NCBI GenBank assembly: GCA_001874255.1
Contig: MPDC01000017.1
Span: 1 to 64,000 of the forward strand
Length of the DNA stretch: 64,000 nucleotides
DNA from: Alphaproteobacteria bacterium MedPE-SWcel
Lineage (GTDB): Bacteria; Pseudomonadota; Alphaproteobacteria; Rhodobacterales; Rhodobacteraceae
Direction: 5' to 3'
Position numbers and translations under genes: made by a program. The stretch's first letter is position 1; every line of letters starts with the position of its first letter. The notes beneath the pieces were generated by a model that saw only the letters and a program-made list of their open reading frames with translations, searched no databases and had not been told where the DNA came from. Below are positions 34,475 to 42,504 of this stretch, in pieces.

Positions 34475-34520
34475 TGGCATTGAATGGCATTGAATGGCAT
34501 TGAATGGCATGGAATGGCAT
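34471..34520. repeat. five tandem copies of a 10-bp unit
   Basis: The plus strand reads TGAATGGCAT three times in a row, with flanking variants TCAATGGCAT and GGAATGGCAT. This gives five units with a period of exactly 10 bp, near one helical turn. The array ends at the -35 box of the btu promoter. Confidence 0.9.
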
Positions 34521-34841
34521 TATCAGTCAGGATTTCGGGGCCGGATGGCGCGCTCTGCGGCTCCAGGCTGATCTGTCCACCCGCGACCATGAGCGATCTC
34601 CGCGGTTCGGGGGCGGACCGGACCACGGATCGCGGCTCCCTTAGAGCGCTTGTGGCGCACTAACCCTTCCCGGATCAACGCTGGAAGAGGCAGCAGCTAC
34701 GAAAACGGGCCGCAGCCATCGCCCGGGAACATGTCGCCGTGCGAAACTGCGGCCCAACGGACTGACCCCCGAAAAGATCGCATGAAGACCAGACCGAAAG
34801 GGCGGTCTCCAGCGGTAGGAGTTCCAGATGGAAGCGGCGGT
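34521..34841. other. intergenic DNA between the tandem repeat and the TonB receptor end
   Basis: These 321 bp show no convincing gene, RNA motif or IS fragment. They separate the end of the TonB receptor gene from the btu promoter, both on the minus strand. Confidence 0.4.
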
Positions 34842-36812
34842 TTAAAACTGGGTTGTCAGACCAAGCCAGAGTGTCCGCCCGTTTTGGCTTGTACCGTGCT
34901 CGGTGGTATTAATCTCGACGTCCCCGAGGTTGTATATTGCAGCATTCACGGCGACGTGTTCATTGACGATGTAGTTCAGACCCACATCAAGCGTCGTGTA
35001 GTCCTGGTACTCGGAGACATCGACGCCGCCGGTGCCTGATGCCGATACGGATGATGACTTGCCGACATAATTTGCCTGACCCCACACAGCCAGGTCACTG
35101 ACATTTGTCTGCCAGTCCACTCTGAGGTTCGCCTGATGTTCAGGTGTTCGGTTCAGAGCGTATCCCTGAAGAGCGCCGCTCAACTGTTCCGAGTGGATGT
35201 AGGTATAGCTGCCACTGATCTCCACTGCCTGCGTCAGCGCGTAGCCTGCGGACAGCTCAAGCCCCCGGTTGCGGACTTCGTCCACATTGATATAGCGATA
35301 GAGGTCACCCCCTTGTGGAGCCCCGCCGACAGACACCAATTCCTCATCGATTTTGTTGGTGAAATCTGTTTGGAAAAGCGTCGCGGTCACATTGGTTCTG
35401 CTACCTTCAAAACGAAGCCCGATTTCGTAGTTGGTGCTTTCTTCCGGCAGGAGATCAGGGTTGCCCTGGATGGCATCCCCGCTCCGGCTGCCATTGGTCG
35501 ACAGATAGTAGTTTTCATGGGCGTCGCGCAGTTCGGGCGTCTTGTACCCGGTCGAAATCCCCCCAGCGAGGTAGAGATCGGGAGACAGCGCATAGGTGGC
35601 ATAGATTCGAGGCGTCACCTTGCCGCCGAAACGTTCGTCATCCGTGTAACGGGCACCAAATGTCAGGTTCAGCCGATCATTCACCTCCCAAAGGTCTTCG
35701 GCAAAGACTGAAGACTGGGCATTGCTGAATGCAAAATGTTCGGATGTATTGGATGAACCCAGATTCAAATCGGTCAAATCTGCCTTCTGGTACTGGCCAC
35801 CAAGGGTGAATTGATGAAGGCCATTGAACTCCAGATCACGGGAGGCTCTGACGTCAAAGGTTGTGGTCTGAAATTCGATTACGCGACCGACCGAAGATGT
35901 GGGGGTTTCGCGTTTTGACTCTTCGCGGGACAGCAGGGCTTTGACATCCCATGTGCCGACATTGCCGGAATAGCCCAGACCAAGCGCACGGCGTTCGTCC
36001 TCGCGAATGGTAGAGATGACCCGTGAACCACGAAGGGCATTTGTTTCATTGGTGGATTGCGTCTCGCCAAAACTCAGGAAGAATTCCTGGTCGCTATTGG
36101 GCGTCCAAGTCAGCTTGGCGTTTGTATCCGTGACGTCGCGCTCGGTTGTTTCGGCGCCCTCTCCGCCTTCACGGTTGAGACGCCGGCCCCAGATCTGCAG
36201 TCCCAATGTGTCTTCGATAACGGGGCCGCTCAGGAAATAGGAGGCCTGCTTGTCGACCGAGTCATCTGCGCCAACCGGGTTTGTACCTTCGACGGTGAGA
36301 GATCCGGTCCATTCGTCCGCGACAGATTTGGTGATGATGTTCACCACCCCACCGAGAGCCTCGGACCCGTGCAGCGAGGACATCGGGCCACGTATGATTT
36401 CAATGCGTTCGATTGCCGAGGCGGGCGGGACATAGAATTGATCCAACCCACCGGAGCCATTCGTGCGGGACTGGCGTGTGTTCACGCGCATGCCATCGAC
36501 CAGAATCAGCGTATCTTCGGGACGCAAACCGCGGAACGTAATATTGTCATTGTTATCGACAAAGACACCGGGTGTCGCTGTCACCGCATCCGTCAAATCA
36601 GTGAACCGCTCGCCCTGGATTTCTTCGCCGGTGACAACGGTCACGCTGGCAGGTGCCGTCAAAGGGTCAACGCCAATACCTGCTGCGGACACGAAAATGG
36701 GATCGAGTTCAATGACTTCAGATTCCTGAGCGACAAGCGCTTGTGGCACCAAAGTGATCAAAGTGGTCGAGAGCAAGCCCCGGACGGAGGCAGAGGTAAA
36801 ACGCATGAACAT
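34842..36812 (-). CDS. TonB-dependent outer-membrane receptor (catecholate siderophore/cobalamin type)
   Basis: A 656-residue outer-membrane receptor. A signal peptide is followed by a TonB-box-like IELDPIFVSA. The plug contains ITFRGLRPEDTLILVDGMRV and AIERIEIIRGPMSSLHGS then ALGGVVNIITK. The barrel ends in the expected aromatic residue (GLTTQF). The plug resembles IrgA/CirA receptors more than BtuB, but the gene lies just upstream of the riboswitch-btu operon on the same strand, so cobalamin is a possible ligand. Two ATGs two codons apart could serve as start. Confidence 0.85.
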   Translation of the reverse strand: MFMRFTSASVRGLLSTTLITLVPQALVAQESEVIELDPIFVSAAGIGVDPLTAPASVTVVTGEEIQGERFTDLTDAVTATPGVFVDNNDNITFRGLRPEDTLILVDGMRVNTRQSRTNGSGGLDQFYVPPASAIERIEIIRGPMSSLHGSEALGGVVNIITKSVADEWTGSLTVEGTNPVGADDSVDKQASYFLSGPVIEDTLGLQIWGRRLNREGGEGAETTERDVTDTNAKLTWTPNSDQEFFLSFGETQSTNETNALRGSRVISTIREDERRALGLGYSGNVGTWDVKALLSREESKRETPTSSVGRVIEFQTTTFDVRASRDLEFNGLHQFTLGGQYQKADLTDLNLGSSNTSEHFAFSNAQSSVFAEDLWEVNDRLNLTFGARYTDDERFGGKVTPRIYATYALSPDLYLAGGISTGYKTPELRDAHENYYLSTNGSRSGDAIQGNPDLLPEESTNYEIGLRFEGSRTNVTATLFQTDFTNKIDEELVSVGGAPQGGDLYRYINVDEVRNRGLELSAGYALTQAVEISGSYTYIHSEQLSGALQGYALNRTPEHQANLRVDWQTNVSDLAVWGQANYVGKSSSVSASGTGGVDVSEYQDYTTLDVGLNYIVNEHVAVNAAIYNLGDVEINTTEHGTSQNGRTLWLGLTTQF

Positions 36813-36956
36813 CCCCAGATTTTTGACGGTCTATCTGGGGAACGCCCAACTGCGTATGCCTGGATTCTGGCGCTGTAGATACGTCCTGTGCAATTTTCAA
36901 GCAATCTCCACCGGGCCAGGCTCACATAAATTCACCAAGCGTCATATGGGTTTTGC

Positions 36957-37979
36957 TTATTGCTTTGCGGATTGGGCGAGAAACCTCTCAGCCTGTGCCA
37001 ATGCACAATGCTCCAACACGTCAAACAAGGCATAGCCGCCCTCACCGCGGACAAAAGGATGCGCCGTCCCGTCGACACGGGAAGCGAGCTGAGACATGCG
37101 CTCGACGGTCCCATCTCGGCGTGGATGACCCGAAAGGAAAACATCAACACCGGAGTCCTGTGCAACCCTTCGCATTTTTTGCGCAGAGGCCGCGTAGGTC
37201 TGAAAAATCTCCACGTCGGGGCCAAAGTTGAAGCCGGTCCCGCCCCACAGCATGGCAGCATGCTGCCTGTCGCCATCATAGACCTTAAAGATGGGCGAAA
37301 TCGTACCGGGAGTATGGCCGGGTGTAAGGTGAATGGACATCTCGGACGACCCAAACCGCAGTATTTCACCGTCAGCAACCGTTCCGCCGTCCACGGGGGG
37401 CGGCCCGAAACGGGGATGCTCGCCAAGGGTGGCGACCAGATCCCAATCCTCCTGGCTCATCAGGATATCCACACCCAGGGTTTTCGCGAGATAATCCGCG
37501 CCGCCATAGTGATCGCCATGGCCGTGGCTCACCAGGATTGCTGTGATCGCACTTGGGGACAGGCCCGCCGCCTGCATGCCTTCTATCACATATTTCTGCG
37601 CTTCCGCATCGGTTGTTAGCCCGTCGATCAAGACATACCCGTCTTCGCTACCATAGAGCCATGCGGTGACCGAGGCAGTTCCGAGGAACCATAGATTGTC
37701 AAACACCTGCGTTGCAGGAATATCTATCCGTTGCGGTCTGTTCCCATTCTTGGGGCGGCGTTCGCTCTGGTTGGCGCCGGCTGGTTTGCGCAAGCGCGGT
37801 ACATTCACATTGCGGATGTGAGCCTCAAGGTCGCAGAGGGAAGCATAGCCTGAATATTGGTCCTGTGCGGCTTCGGTGCCGAGCCGCGCATGCATCTGAG
37901 CTGCGGTCAGATCCTGCCCCTGCGCAGGCTGCAAAGTGACGCCAAGCGTAAAAGCCGCTGCAAGAAACGATTTTTTCAT
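36957..37979 (-). CDS. secreted subclass B3-like metallo-beta-lactamase-fold hydrolase
   Basis: A 340-residue protein. The ATG at 37979 begins a signal peptide (MKKSFLAAAFTLGVTLQ to AQGQ). The zinc motif is HGHGDH with GGADYL after it. The later LTPGHTPGTISP and FLSGHPRRDG blocks match the B3 arrangement (His and His ligands). True B3 enzymes hydrolyse beta-lactams, but relatives act on lactones or phosphoesters. It is divergent from a LysR gene, as ampR-controlled beta-lactamases are. Confidence 0.78.
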   Translation of the reverse strand: MKKSFLAAAFTLGVTLQPAQGQDLTAAQMHARLGTEAAQDQYSGYASLCDLEAHIRNVNVPRLRKPAGANQSERRPKNGNRPQRIDIPATQVFDNLWFLGTASVTAWLYGSEDGYVLIDGLTTDAEAQKYVIEGMQAAGLSPSAITAILVSHGHGDHYGGADYLAKTLGVDILMSQEDWDLVATLGEHPRFGPPPVDGGTVADGEILRFGSSEMSIHLTPGHTPGTISPIFKVYDGDRQHAAMLWGGTGFNFGPDVEIFQTYAASAQKMRRVAQDSGVDVFLSGHPRRDGTVERMSQLASRVDGTAHPFVRGEGGYALFDVLEHCALAQAERFLAQSAKQ

Positions 37980-38070
37980 AGTCTTCCCTCTGATCCGAGC
38001 AGCCCGTGACGAGACGCTACTGGCCTCTTTAATCACAAAAGGATGTGTAGTAGATCATCTTGGGCAATAA

Positions 38071-38091
38071 CTTACTAAAACCATTAATAAG
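38071..38091. promoter_or_regulatory. imperfect dyad between the B3-like MBL gene and the LysR gene
   Basis: CTTACTAA (38071-38078) and TTAATAAG (38084-38091) are inverted copies with one mismatch and a 5-bp spacer, in an AT-rich divergent promoter. The T-N11-A type spacing suits a LysR-family operator, so the LysR product (38108-39058) may bind here. Confidence 0.5.
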
Positions 38092-38107
38092 CGAAACCTA
38101 TACCTCC

Positions 38108-39058
38108 ATGCTGAACGCTTCCAGTCTCCGGAACCGCTTTATGCTGCGGGCCAAATTTCGCCATATGCAAATTTTGGTCGTTCTTGCGGATCTTGGCAGT
38201 ATGCGGCGCGCGGCGCAGCACTTGAATATGACCCAGCCTGCGATCTCGCAAATGGTGGCCGAACTGGAGCGTTTGGTCGAAGTCGATCTGTTCTTGCGCC
38301 ATGCCCGCGGTGTGCGCTTGACCGCCCCCGGCCGAGAGCTTCTTCCGGCTGCGGAAAAAATCATATCTACAATCGGGGACGCCGCTGAACGGGTTACCAA
38401 TGCCAGTCAGAATGGCGGCGATATTGTGCATGTTGCCGCCAGTGCGTCGGCGCTTGGGGCGCTTTTGCATGGCCGCATGGCCGAATTTGCAGCCCAGCAC
38501 CCGAATACCCTCCTGCAAATATCCGCGCTGGAAGGCACAAGCACGGGCAGCAGCAGCCAAGAAGCCTCGCCGGATCTGATCTGCCTGCGTGAACCCGCCG
38601 TGTTGCCGGAAGGGTGGAGTTTCGTGGACTGCGCACCTGACCAGTTGAGCGTGGTCTGCCACAAGTCCCATCCCCTGGCGGAGACGGGCAGCGCGAGCCT
38701 GAAGGAACTCGGAGAGTGCGCTTGGTTGATGCATCGCGTCGGCTCGATTGCTCGCAATCATCTTGAGTATCTGGCGGAAGCAAACGGCTGGACCGAAATC
38801 AAGTCCTGTCGGATCAATTTGCATATCCCCGAGCTCACGCGTGAAATACTGTCAACTGGGCAGTATCTGGCCCTCTTGCCGGGCAGCGTGTTACGGCCTT
38901 GGATCTCAACCGGGGAGTTCATTGAGCTGGCGACGCCTGCTGCGGAACCAATCGCGCCGCTTGGTGTTCTTTGGCAACCTGATCGGGCGGGGCCGAGCAC
39001 ACGCAAAGTCTTGGACTTTCTGCGGCGCGATGCTGATCTCTTGACCGCGCAAGTCTGA
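38108..39058 (+). CDS. LysR-family transcriptional regulator
   Basis: A 316-residue LysR regulator. I use the ATG at 38108; an upstream TTG and a downstream ATG at 38141 are alternatives. The helix-turn-helix covers LGSMRRAAQHLNMTQPAISQMV. The N-terminal FRHMQILVVLADLGS resembles the GbpR/PcaQ-type branch. It is transcribed away from the B3-like metallo-beta-lactamase gene, with a dyad between them, which suggests it controls that gene. Confidence 0.85.
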   Translation: MLNASSLRNRFMLRAKFRHMQILVVLADLGSMRRAAQHLNMTQPAISQMVAELERLVEVDLFLRHARGVRLTAPGRELLPAAEKIISTIGDAAERVTNASQNGGDIVHVAASASALGALLHGRMAEFAAQHPNTLLQISALEGTSTGSSSQEASPDLICLREPAVLPEGWSFVDCAPDQLSVVCHKSHPLAETGSASLKELGECAWLMHRVGSIARNHLEYLAEANGWTEIKSCRINLHIPELTREILSTGQYLALLPGSVLRPWISTGEFIELATPAAEPIAPLGVLWQPDRAGPSTRKVLDFLRRDADLLTAQV

Positions 39059-39064
39059 AACAGG

Positions 39065-39235
39065 CCGACCTGCACGAACGGCATGAAAGACGCGCACCCC
39101 ATAGGCTTTCCGGCTATTCATGTGGAGCGGGCTGACCCAGCCGGTGCGCAGAACATGGGCGATCCTGCGCGCGTCGGTCTTGTCTATATGGTCGGTCTTG
39201 TCTGTCTTGTTGCGCATCGCTGAAAGCCGGCAAAA
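39065..39235 (-). pseudogene. IS110-family transposase fragment
   Basis: The minus strand encodes RLSAMRNKTDKTDHIDKTDA followed by RIAHVLRTGWVSPLHMNSRK, the N-terminal DEDD-region hallmark of IS110 transposases. Only about 55 residues remain. A 12-base stretch, TCGGTCTTGTCT, occurs twice within about 20 bp, duplicating KTD. The rest of the element is gone. Confidence 0.7.
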
Positions 39236-39484
39236 TTCCATTGCCCATCTTCCTTGTTCAAAACCGCCCTGTGATCTCGACGGGAGCTCGACCTCTGGAT
39301 CGGGGCGGCGCAAGTGCGCCTGCTAGGTTCCCATTTCCCGTTGATTTTCGAAGCAGCGAAGGGCGCTCTGAAGCTTGACGGTTGCGCAATCCGGGTTTAG
39401 AAAAAACCAACAGGGGTCCGCAAGAACCCCGTGAGGCGCCAGCCCAATCTTGCATCCTTCAAACCCGTTCCAGGAGGATGCTTC
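39236..39484. other. intergenic DNA between IS110 remnant and chromate module
   Basis: No gene is supported here. The region probably holds the promoter for the rhodanese-ChrB gene. An AGGAGGATG ribosome binding site sits just before the 39485 start. Confidence 0.4.
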
Positions 39485-40303
39485 ATGGCGTCATATAATG
39501 AAATCCCCGTATCAACATTGGCCCGCTTGATCGGCACGCCCGACTGCCCTGTAATTCTCGATGTGCGCATTGATGAAGACTTCGATGCGGACCCACATCT
39601 GATTCCCAGCGCGCGGCGTCACCCTTTCGCAGAGGTGTCCGACCTTGCCGACGATCTTGTCGGCCGTTCTGTCATCGTCTCCTGCCAGAAGGGGCTGAAG
39701 CTCAGCCAGGGGGCGGCTGCGATATTGCGGTCAGCAGGCGCGAAGGCAGAAGTCCTCGAAGGGGGGCACATCGCCTGGAGAGATGCCGCGCTGCCGATGG
39801 TTGTTGCAGAAAGGATTCCGCCGACCGACACCCGCGGGCGCTCGGTCTGGGTCACCCGCCACAGGCCAAAGATCGACCGGATCGCCTGCCCTTGGCTTAT
39901 TCGCCGGTTCATCGATCCGCATGCGCAATTCCTGTTCGTCGCCGCATCTCAGGTCGGCAATGTCGCCGAGCGGTTCAATGCGACCCCGTTCGACATCGAA
40001 GGCGTCTTCTGGAGCCATCGCGGAGACAAATGCACCTTCGATACGATGATTGAAGAGTTTGGCATCAGCCATGAAGCGCTTGACCGATTGGCGACTATTG
40101 TGCGCGCGGCCGACACCAACACCCATGATCTGGCTCCGGAAGCGGCAGGACTTCTTGCCGCCTCACTGGGCCTGTCTCGCATGTACCGTGATGATCTGGC
40201 GCAACTCGACGCTGGCATGTTGCTTTATGACGCCTTCTATCGCTGGGCGCGCGATGCCATGGATGAAGGGCACGACTGGCCTGCCACGTCGAAAAAGACA
40301 TAA
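39485..40303 (+). CDS. rhodanese-ChrB fusion protein (chromate resistance)
   Basis: A 272-residue two-domain protein. The N-terminal rhodanese domain (residues about 8-105) has VILDVRIDEDF and a candidate active Cys in VIVSCQKGLKLSQG. The C-terminal ChrB-type domain starts at WVTRHRPKIDRIACPWLIRRFID and includes FWSHRGDKCTFDTM. It lies 3 bp before chrA. ChrB domains are linked to chromate sensing or resistance; the fused rhodanese may act in sulfur transfer or reduction. Confidence 0.82.
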   Translation: MASYNEIPVSTLARLIGTPDCPVILDVRIDEDFDADPHLIPSARRHPFAEVSDLADDLVGRSVIVSCQKGLKLSQGAAAILRSAGAKAEVLEGGHIAWRDAALPMVVAERIPPTDTRGRSVWVTRHRPKIDRIACPWLIRRFIDPHAQFLFVAASQVGNVAERFNATPFDIEGVFWSHRGDKCTFDTMIEEFGISHEALDRLATIVRAADTNTHDLAPEAAGLLAASLGLSRMYRDDLAQLDAGMLLYDAFYRWARDAMDEGHDWPATSKKT

Positions 40304-40306
40304 CTG

Positions 40307-41602
40307 ATGGCTGGTTCTGATGACGTCCGTGCCCAGACAAACCCGACGCTTGCTGAGGCGACACGGGTCTGGTGGAAGATCGGCATTCTGTCCTTCGGCG
40401 GCCCGGCGGCGCAGATCGCGCTCATGCACAAGGAGGTCGTCGACGACCGAGGCTGGCTGTCCGAGCAGCAGTTCCTGAATGCGCTGAGCTTTTGCATGCT
40501 CCTGCCCGGCCCCGAGGCGATGCAATTGGCGACCTATTCCGGGTGGCGGTTGCATGGTACACTCGGCGGTCTGATCGCGGGGCTGCTGTTTGTCTTGCCC
40601 GGTGCCGCTGTCATCATGGTGTTGGCGACGATCTACAGCATCTATGGCGATGTCGCTCTGGTGGAGGCGCTGTTTTACGGCATCAAGGCCGCCGTTCTGG
40701 TGATCGTGCTCGAGGCACTGCTGCGCGTCGCTAAAAAGGCGCTTTCGCAGCGGCTGCATTGGCTGATCGCCGCTCTGGCCTTTGTCGGGATCTTCTTCCT
40801 GTCCCTCCCCTATCCTCTGATCGTCCTGCTGGCAGGTCTTTTGGGGTGGCTGCTGGGAACGGCTGAGAACACGGATCAACCGGCTGCCAGTATCGGGCAT
40901 GTGTCAGTCGGCAAGACGGGCCTGACGATTGTCACCTGGCTGGCGATCTGGATCTTGCCGTTGCTTGTGCTCGCCGGGCTGGGCGCGCCAACCATTCTGC
41001 ATGAGGTCGGCACGTTCTTCTCCACACTTGCGGTGGTGACCTTCGGCGGGGCCTATGCGGTTCTGGCCTACATGGCGCAGGATGTCGTGGTGCAGTTCGG
41101 CTGGCTGACAGCCGGCGAGATGGTGGACGCCCTTGGGCTCGCCGAAACCACGCCGGGGCCTCTTATCCTGGTCACGCAATTCGTCGGGTTTCTCGCGGGC
41201 TTCAAGGAGGGGGGGCTACTGCTTGGCCTCAGCGCAGCGGGGGTGGCTCTTTGGGTCACCTTCGCCCCCTGCTTTCTGTGGATTTTCGCCGGTGCCCCCT
41301 ACATCGAATGGATCTCGAACCAACCGAGGCTTCGAGGCGCGCTCAAGGCGATCACAGCCGCGGTGGTCGGTGTCATCCTCAATCTCTCCATCTGGTTCGC
41401 GCTGCATGTGCTGTTCTCTGACGTGAGCAGGCAAAAGCTGGGCCCGATAACGCTTTGGACAGCGGAGCTTGCAACCATCGAATGGCTCTCCCTGGCCCTG
41501 TTCCTCCTCAGCTGCGTTTTGGCCTTTCGCTTGCACTGGGGGATCACCAGGATCTTGTTGGTTGCGTCTCTTCTGGGGACCGGGTTGAGGCTGCTGATCT
41601 AG
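40307..41602 (+). CDS. chrA: ChrA chromate transporter
   Basis: A 431-residue inner-membrane protein of the CHR family, long form with two homologous halves and about ten helices. The N-terminal FGGPAAQIALMHKEVVDDRGW and LLPGPEAMQLATY, and the second-half FGGAYAVLAYM with TPGPLILVTQFVGF, are CHR signatures. It exports chromate in exchange for sulfate or with the proton force. It follows the rhodanese-ChrB gene in an operon. Confidence 0.93.
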   Translation: MAGSDDVRAQTNPTLAEATRVWWKIGILSFGGPAAQIALMHKEVVDDRGWLSEQQFLNALSFCMLLPGPEAMQLATYSGWRLHGTLGGLIAGLLFVLPGAAVIMVLATIYSIYGDVALVEALFYGIKAAVLVIVLEALLRVAKKALSQRLHWLIAALAFVGIFFLSLPYPLIVLLAGLLGWLLGTAENTDQPAASIGHVSVGKTGLTIVTWLAIWILPLLVLAGLGAPTILHEVGTFFSTLAVVTFGGAYAVLAYMAQDVVVQFGWLTAGEMVDALGLAETTPGPLILVTQFVGFLAGFKEGGLLLGLSAAGVALWVTFAPCFLWIFAGAPYIEWISNQPRLRGALKAITAAVVGVILNLSIWFALHVLFSDVSRQKLGPITLWTAELATIEWLSLALFLLSCVLAFRLHWGITRILLVASLLGTGLRLLI

Positions 41603-41788
41603 TGCAAGACGGTCTTGATGCGGTGTGGCCAAAATTAGAACTGTGGCTGCAACGCACATCAAAAGCAGGTGGGGTTGTCTCCGCGGTCGGCACTGGGCCG
41701 CCGCATGATGGCGCTTCGGGGGGGCGTTGTTGTAAAGCTCAGACGCCATAGGACTCACTTTGCGAATCCATGCGGTTAAACGGAATGC
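41603..41788. other. junction between chrA and IS5 remnant
   Basis: Within this gap GGGGCGTTGTTGTAAAGCTC (from 41721) looks like the left terminal inverted repeat of an IS5-group element, whose transposase start follows at 41789. No other feature is seen. Confidence 0.45.
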
Positions 41789-42145
41789 ATGAGCAAGCCA
41801 CGTCCCACCCGCTATCGCACGACGAACTGGTCCAGCTACCACGGGGCGCTGCGCAAGCGTGGGTCTTTGTTGATATGGGTGGACAAGGACATCACCTGGC
41901 AGGCGCGGGCTGACGGGCGGCCCGGCCGCCGGTCGGTTTCTTCGGACGCGGCTATCCAGTTCTGTCTCTCGCTCAAAATCCTGTTCAAGCTGCCGTTGCG
42001 CCAGACCGAGGGGAGGGTAGCCAGCCTGCTCCGGTTGGCGGGGCTGCTTTCATCGCCATCCGCTCCTCTCCCGGCCAAGGGAAATCAAGCGGAAGTACCT
42101 AACCATAAACGAGGACGTTTCCAGGGATCACAGCAGGCGAGATAG
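41789..42145 (+). pseudogene. truncated IS5-family transposase
   Basis: The first 65-70 residues (MSKPRPTRYRTTNWSSYHGA, then FCLSLKILFKLPLRQTEGRV) match the N-terminus of IS5-type transposases. Sequence after about 42040 no longer matches, and the DDE catalytic region and right end are missing. The remnant follows chrA and marks an old insertion beside the chromate module. Confidence 0.75.
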
Positions 42146-42504
42146 GCCACGGCTCTGGTCAACGCGTCTGTATGAAGAGTGGTGGTGCCCGTGACAGGAT
42201 CAGCAAAAAGCGGATTGTCTCCAATTTGCAGTGTTGCTAATTAGCGACCGATTGAAAACATTGTTTGAAAATCACTATTCAGAACTCTTTACATTGCTCA
42301 GGTATATTCAAATTAAACGTGCTTGAGCGGTCGCGGCTATTTTGTTTTCGTTACGCTACGAAAAATTATAAGTAGACTTTATATAATATCGTAGCGCTTT
42401 GTGAGCCGAAATAGGACGGCTATCCTGCTCCTACGCGTGGGAATTTTTCCGGTGCGCGATGCATCTTCTGTGCCCGCGCCGCGCGTAAGTGGAGGAGAAA
42501 CAGC
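42146..42504. other. AT-rich intergenic control region
   Basis: No gene is supported. From 42230 to 42400 the sequence is markedly AT-rich compared with the rest of the window. It contains a consensus -10 box inside a dyad (listed separately). It likely controls the MBL-fold gene at 42505. Confidence 0.5.
42354..42396. promoter_or_regulatory. dyad flanking a consensus -10 box
   Basis: CGCTACGA (42354-42361) and TCGTAGCG (42389-42396) are perfect inverted copies 27 bp apart. Between them lies TATAAT (42382-42387) on the plus strand. This looks like a repressor site covering the promoter of the gene at 42505. Confidence 0.5.

Noticed and set aside
34471..34520. CRISPR array
   Set aside because: The repeats are 10 bp and directly adjacent, with no spacers and no cas genes.
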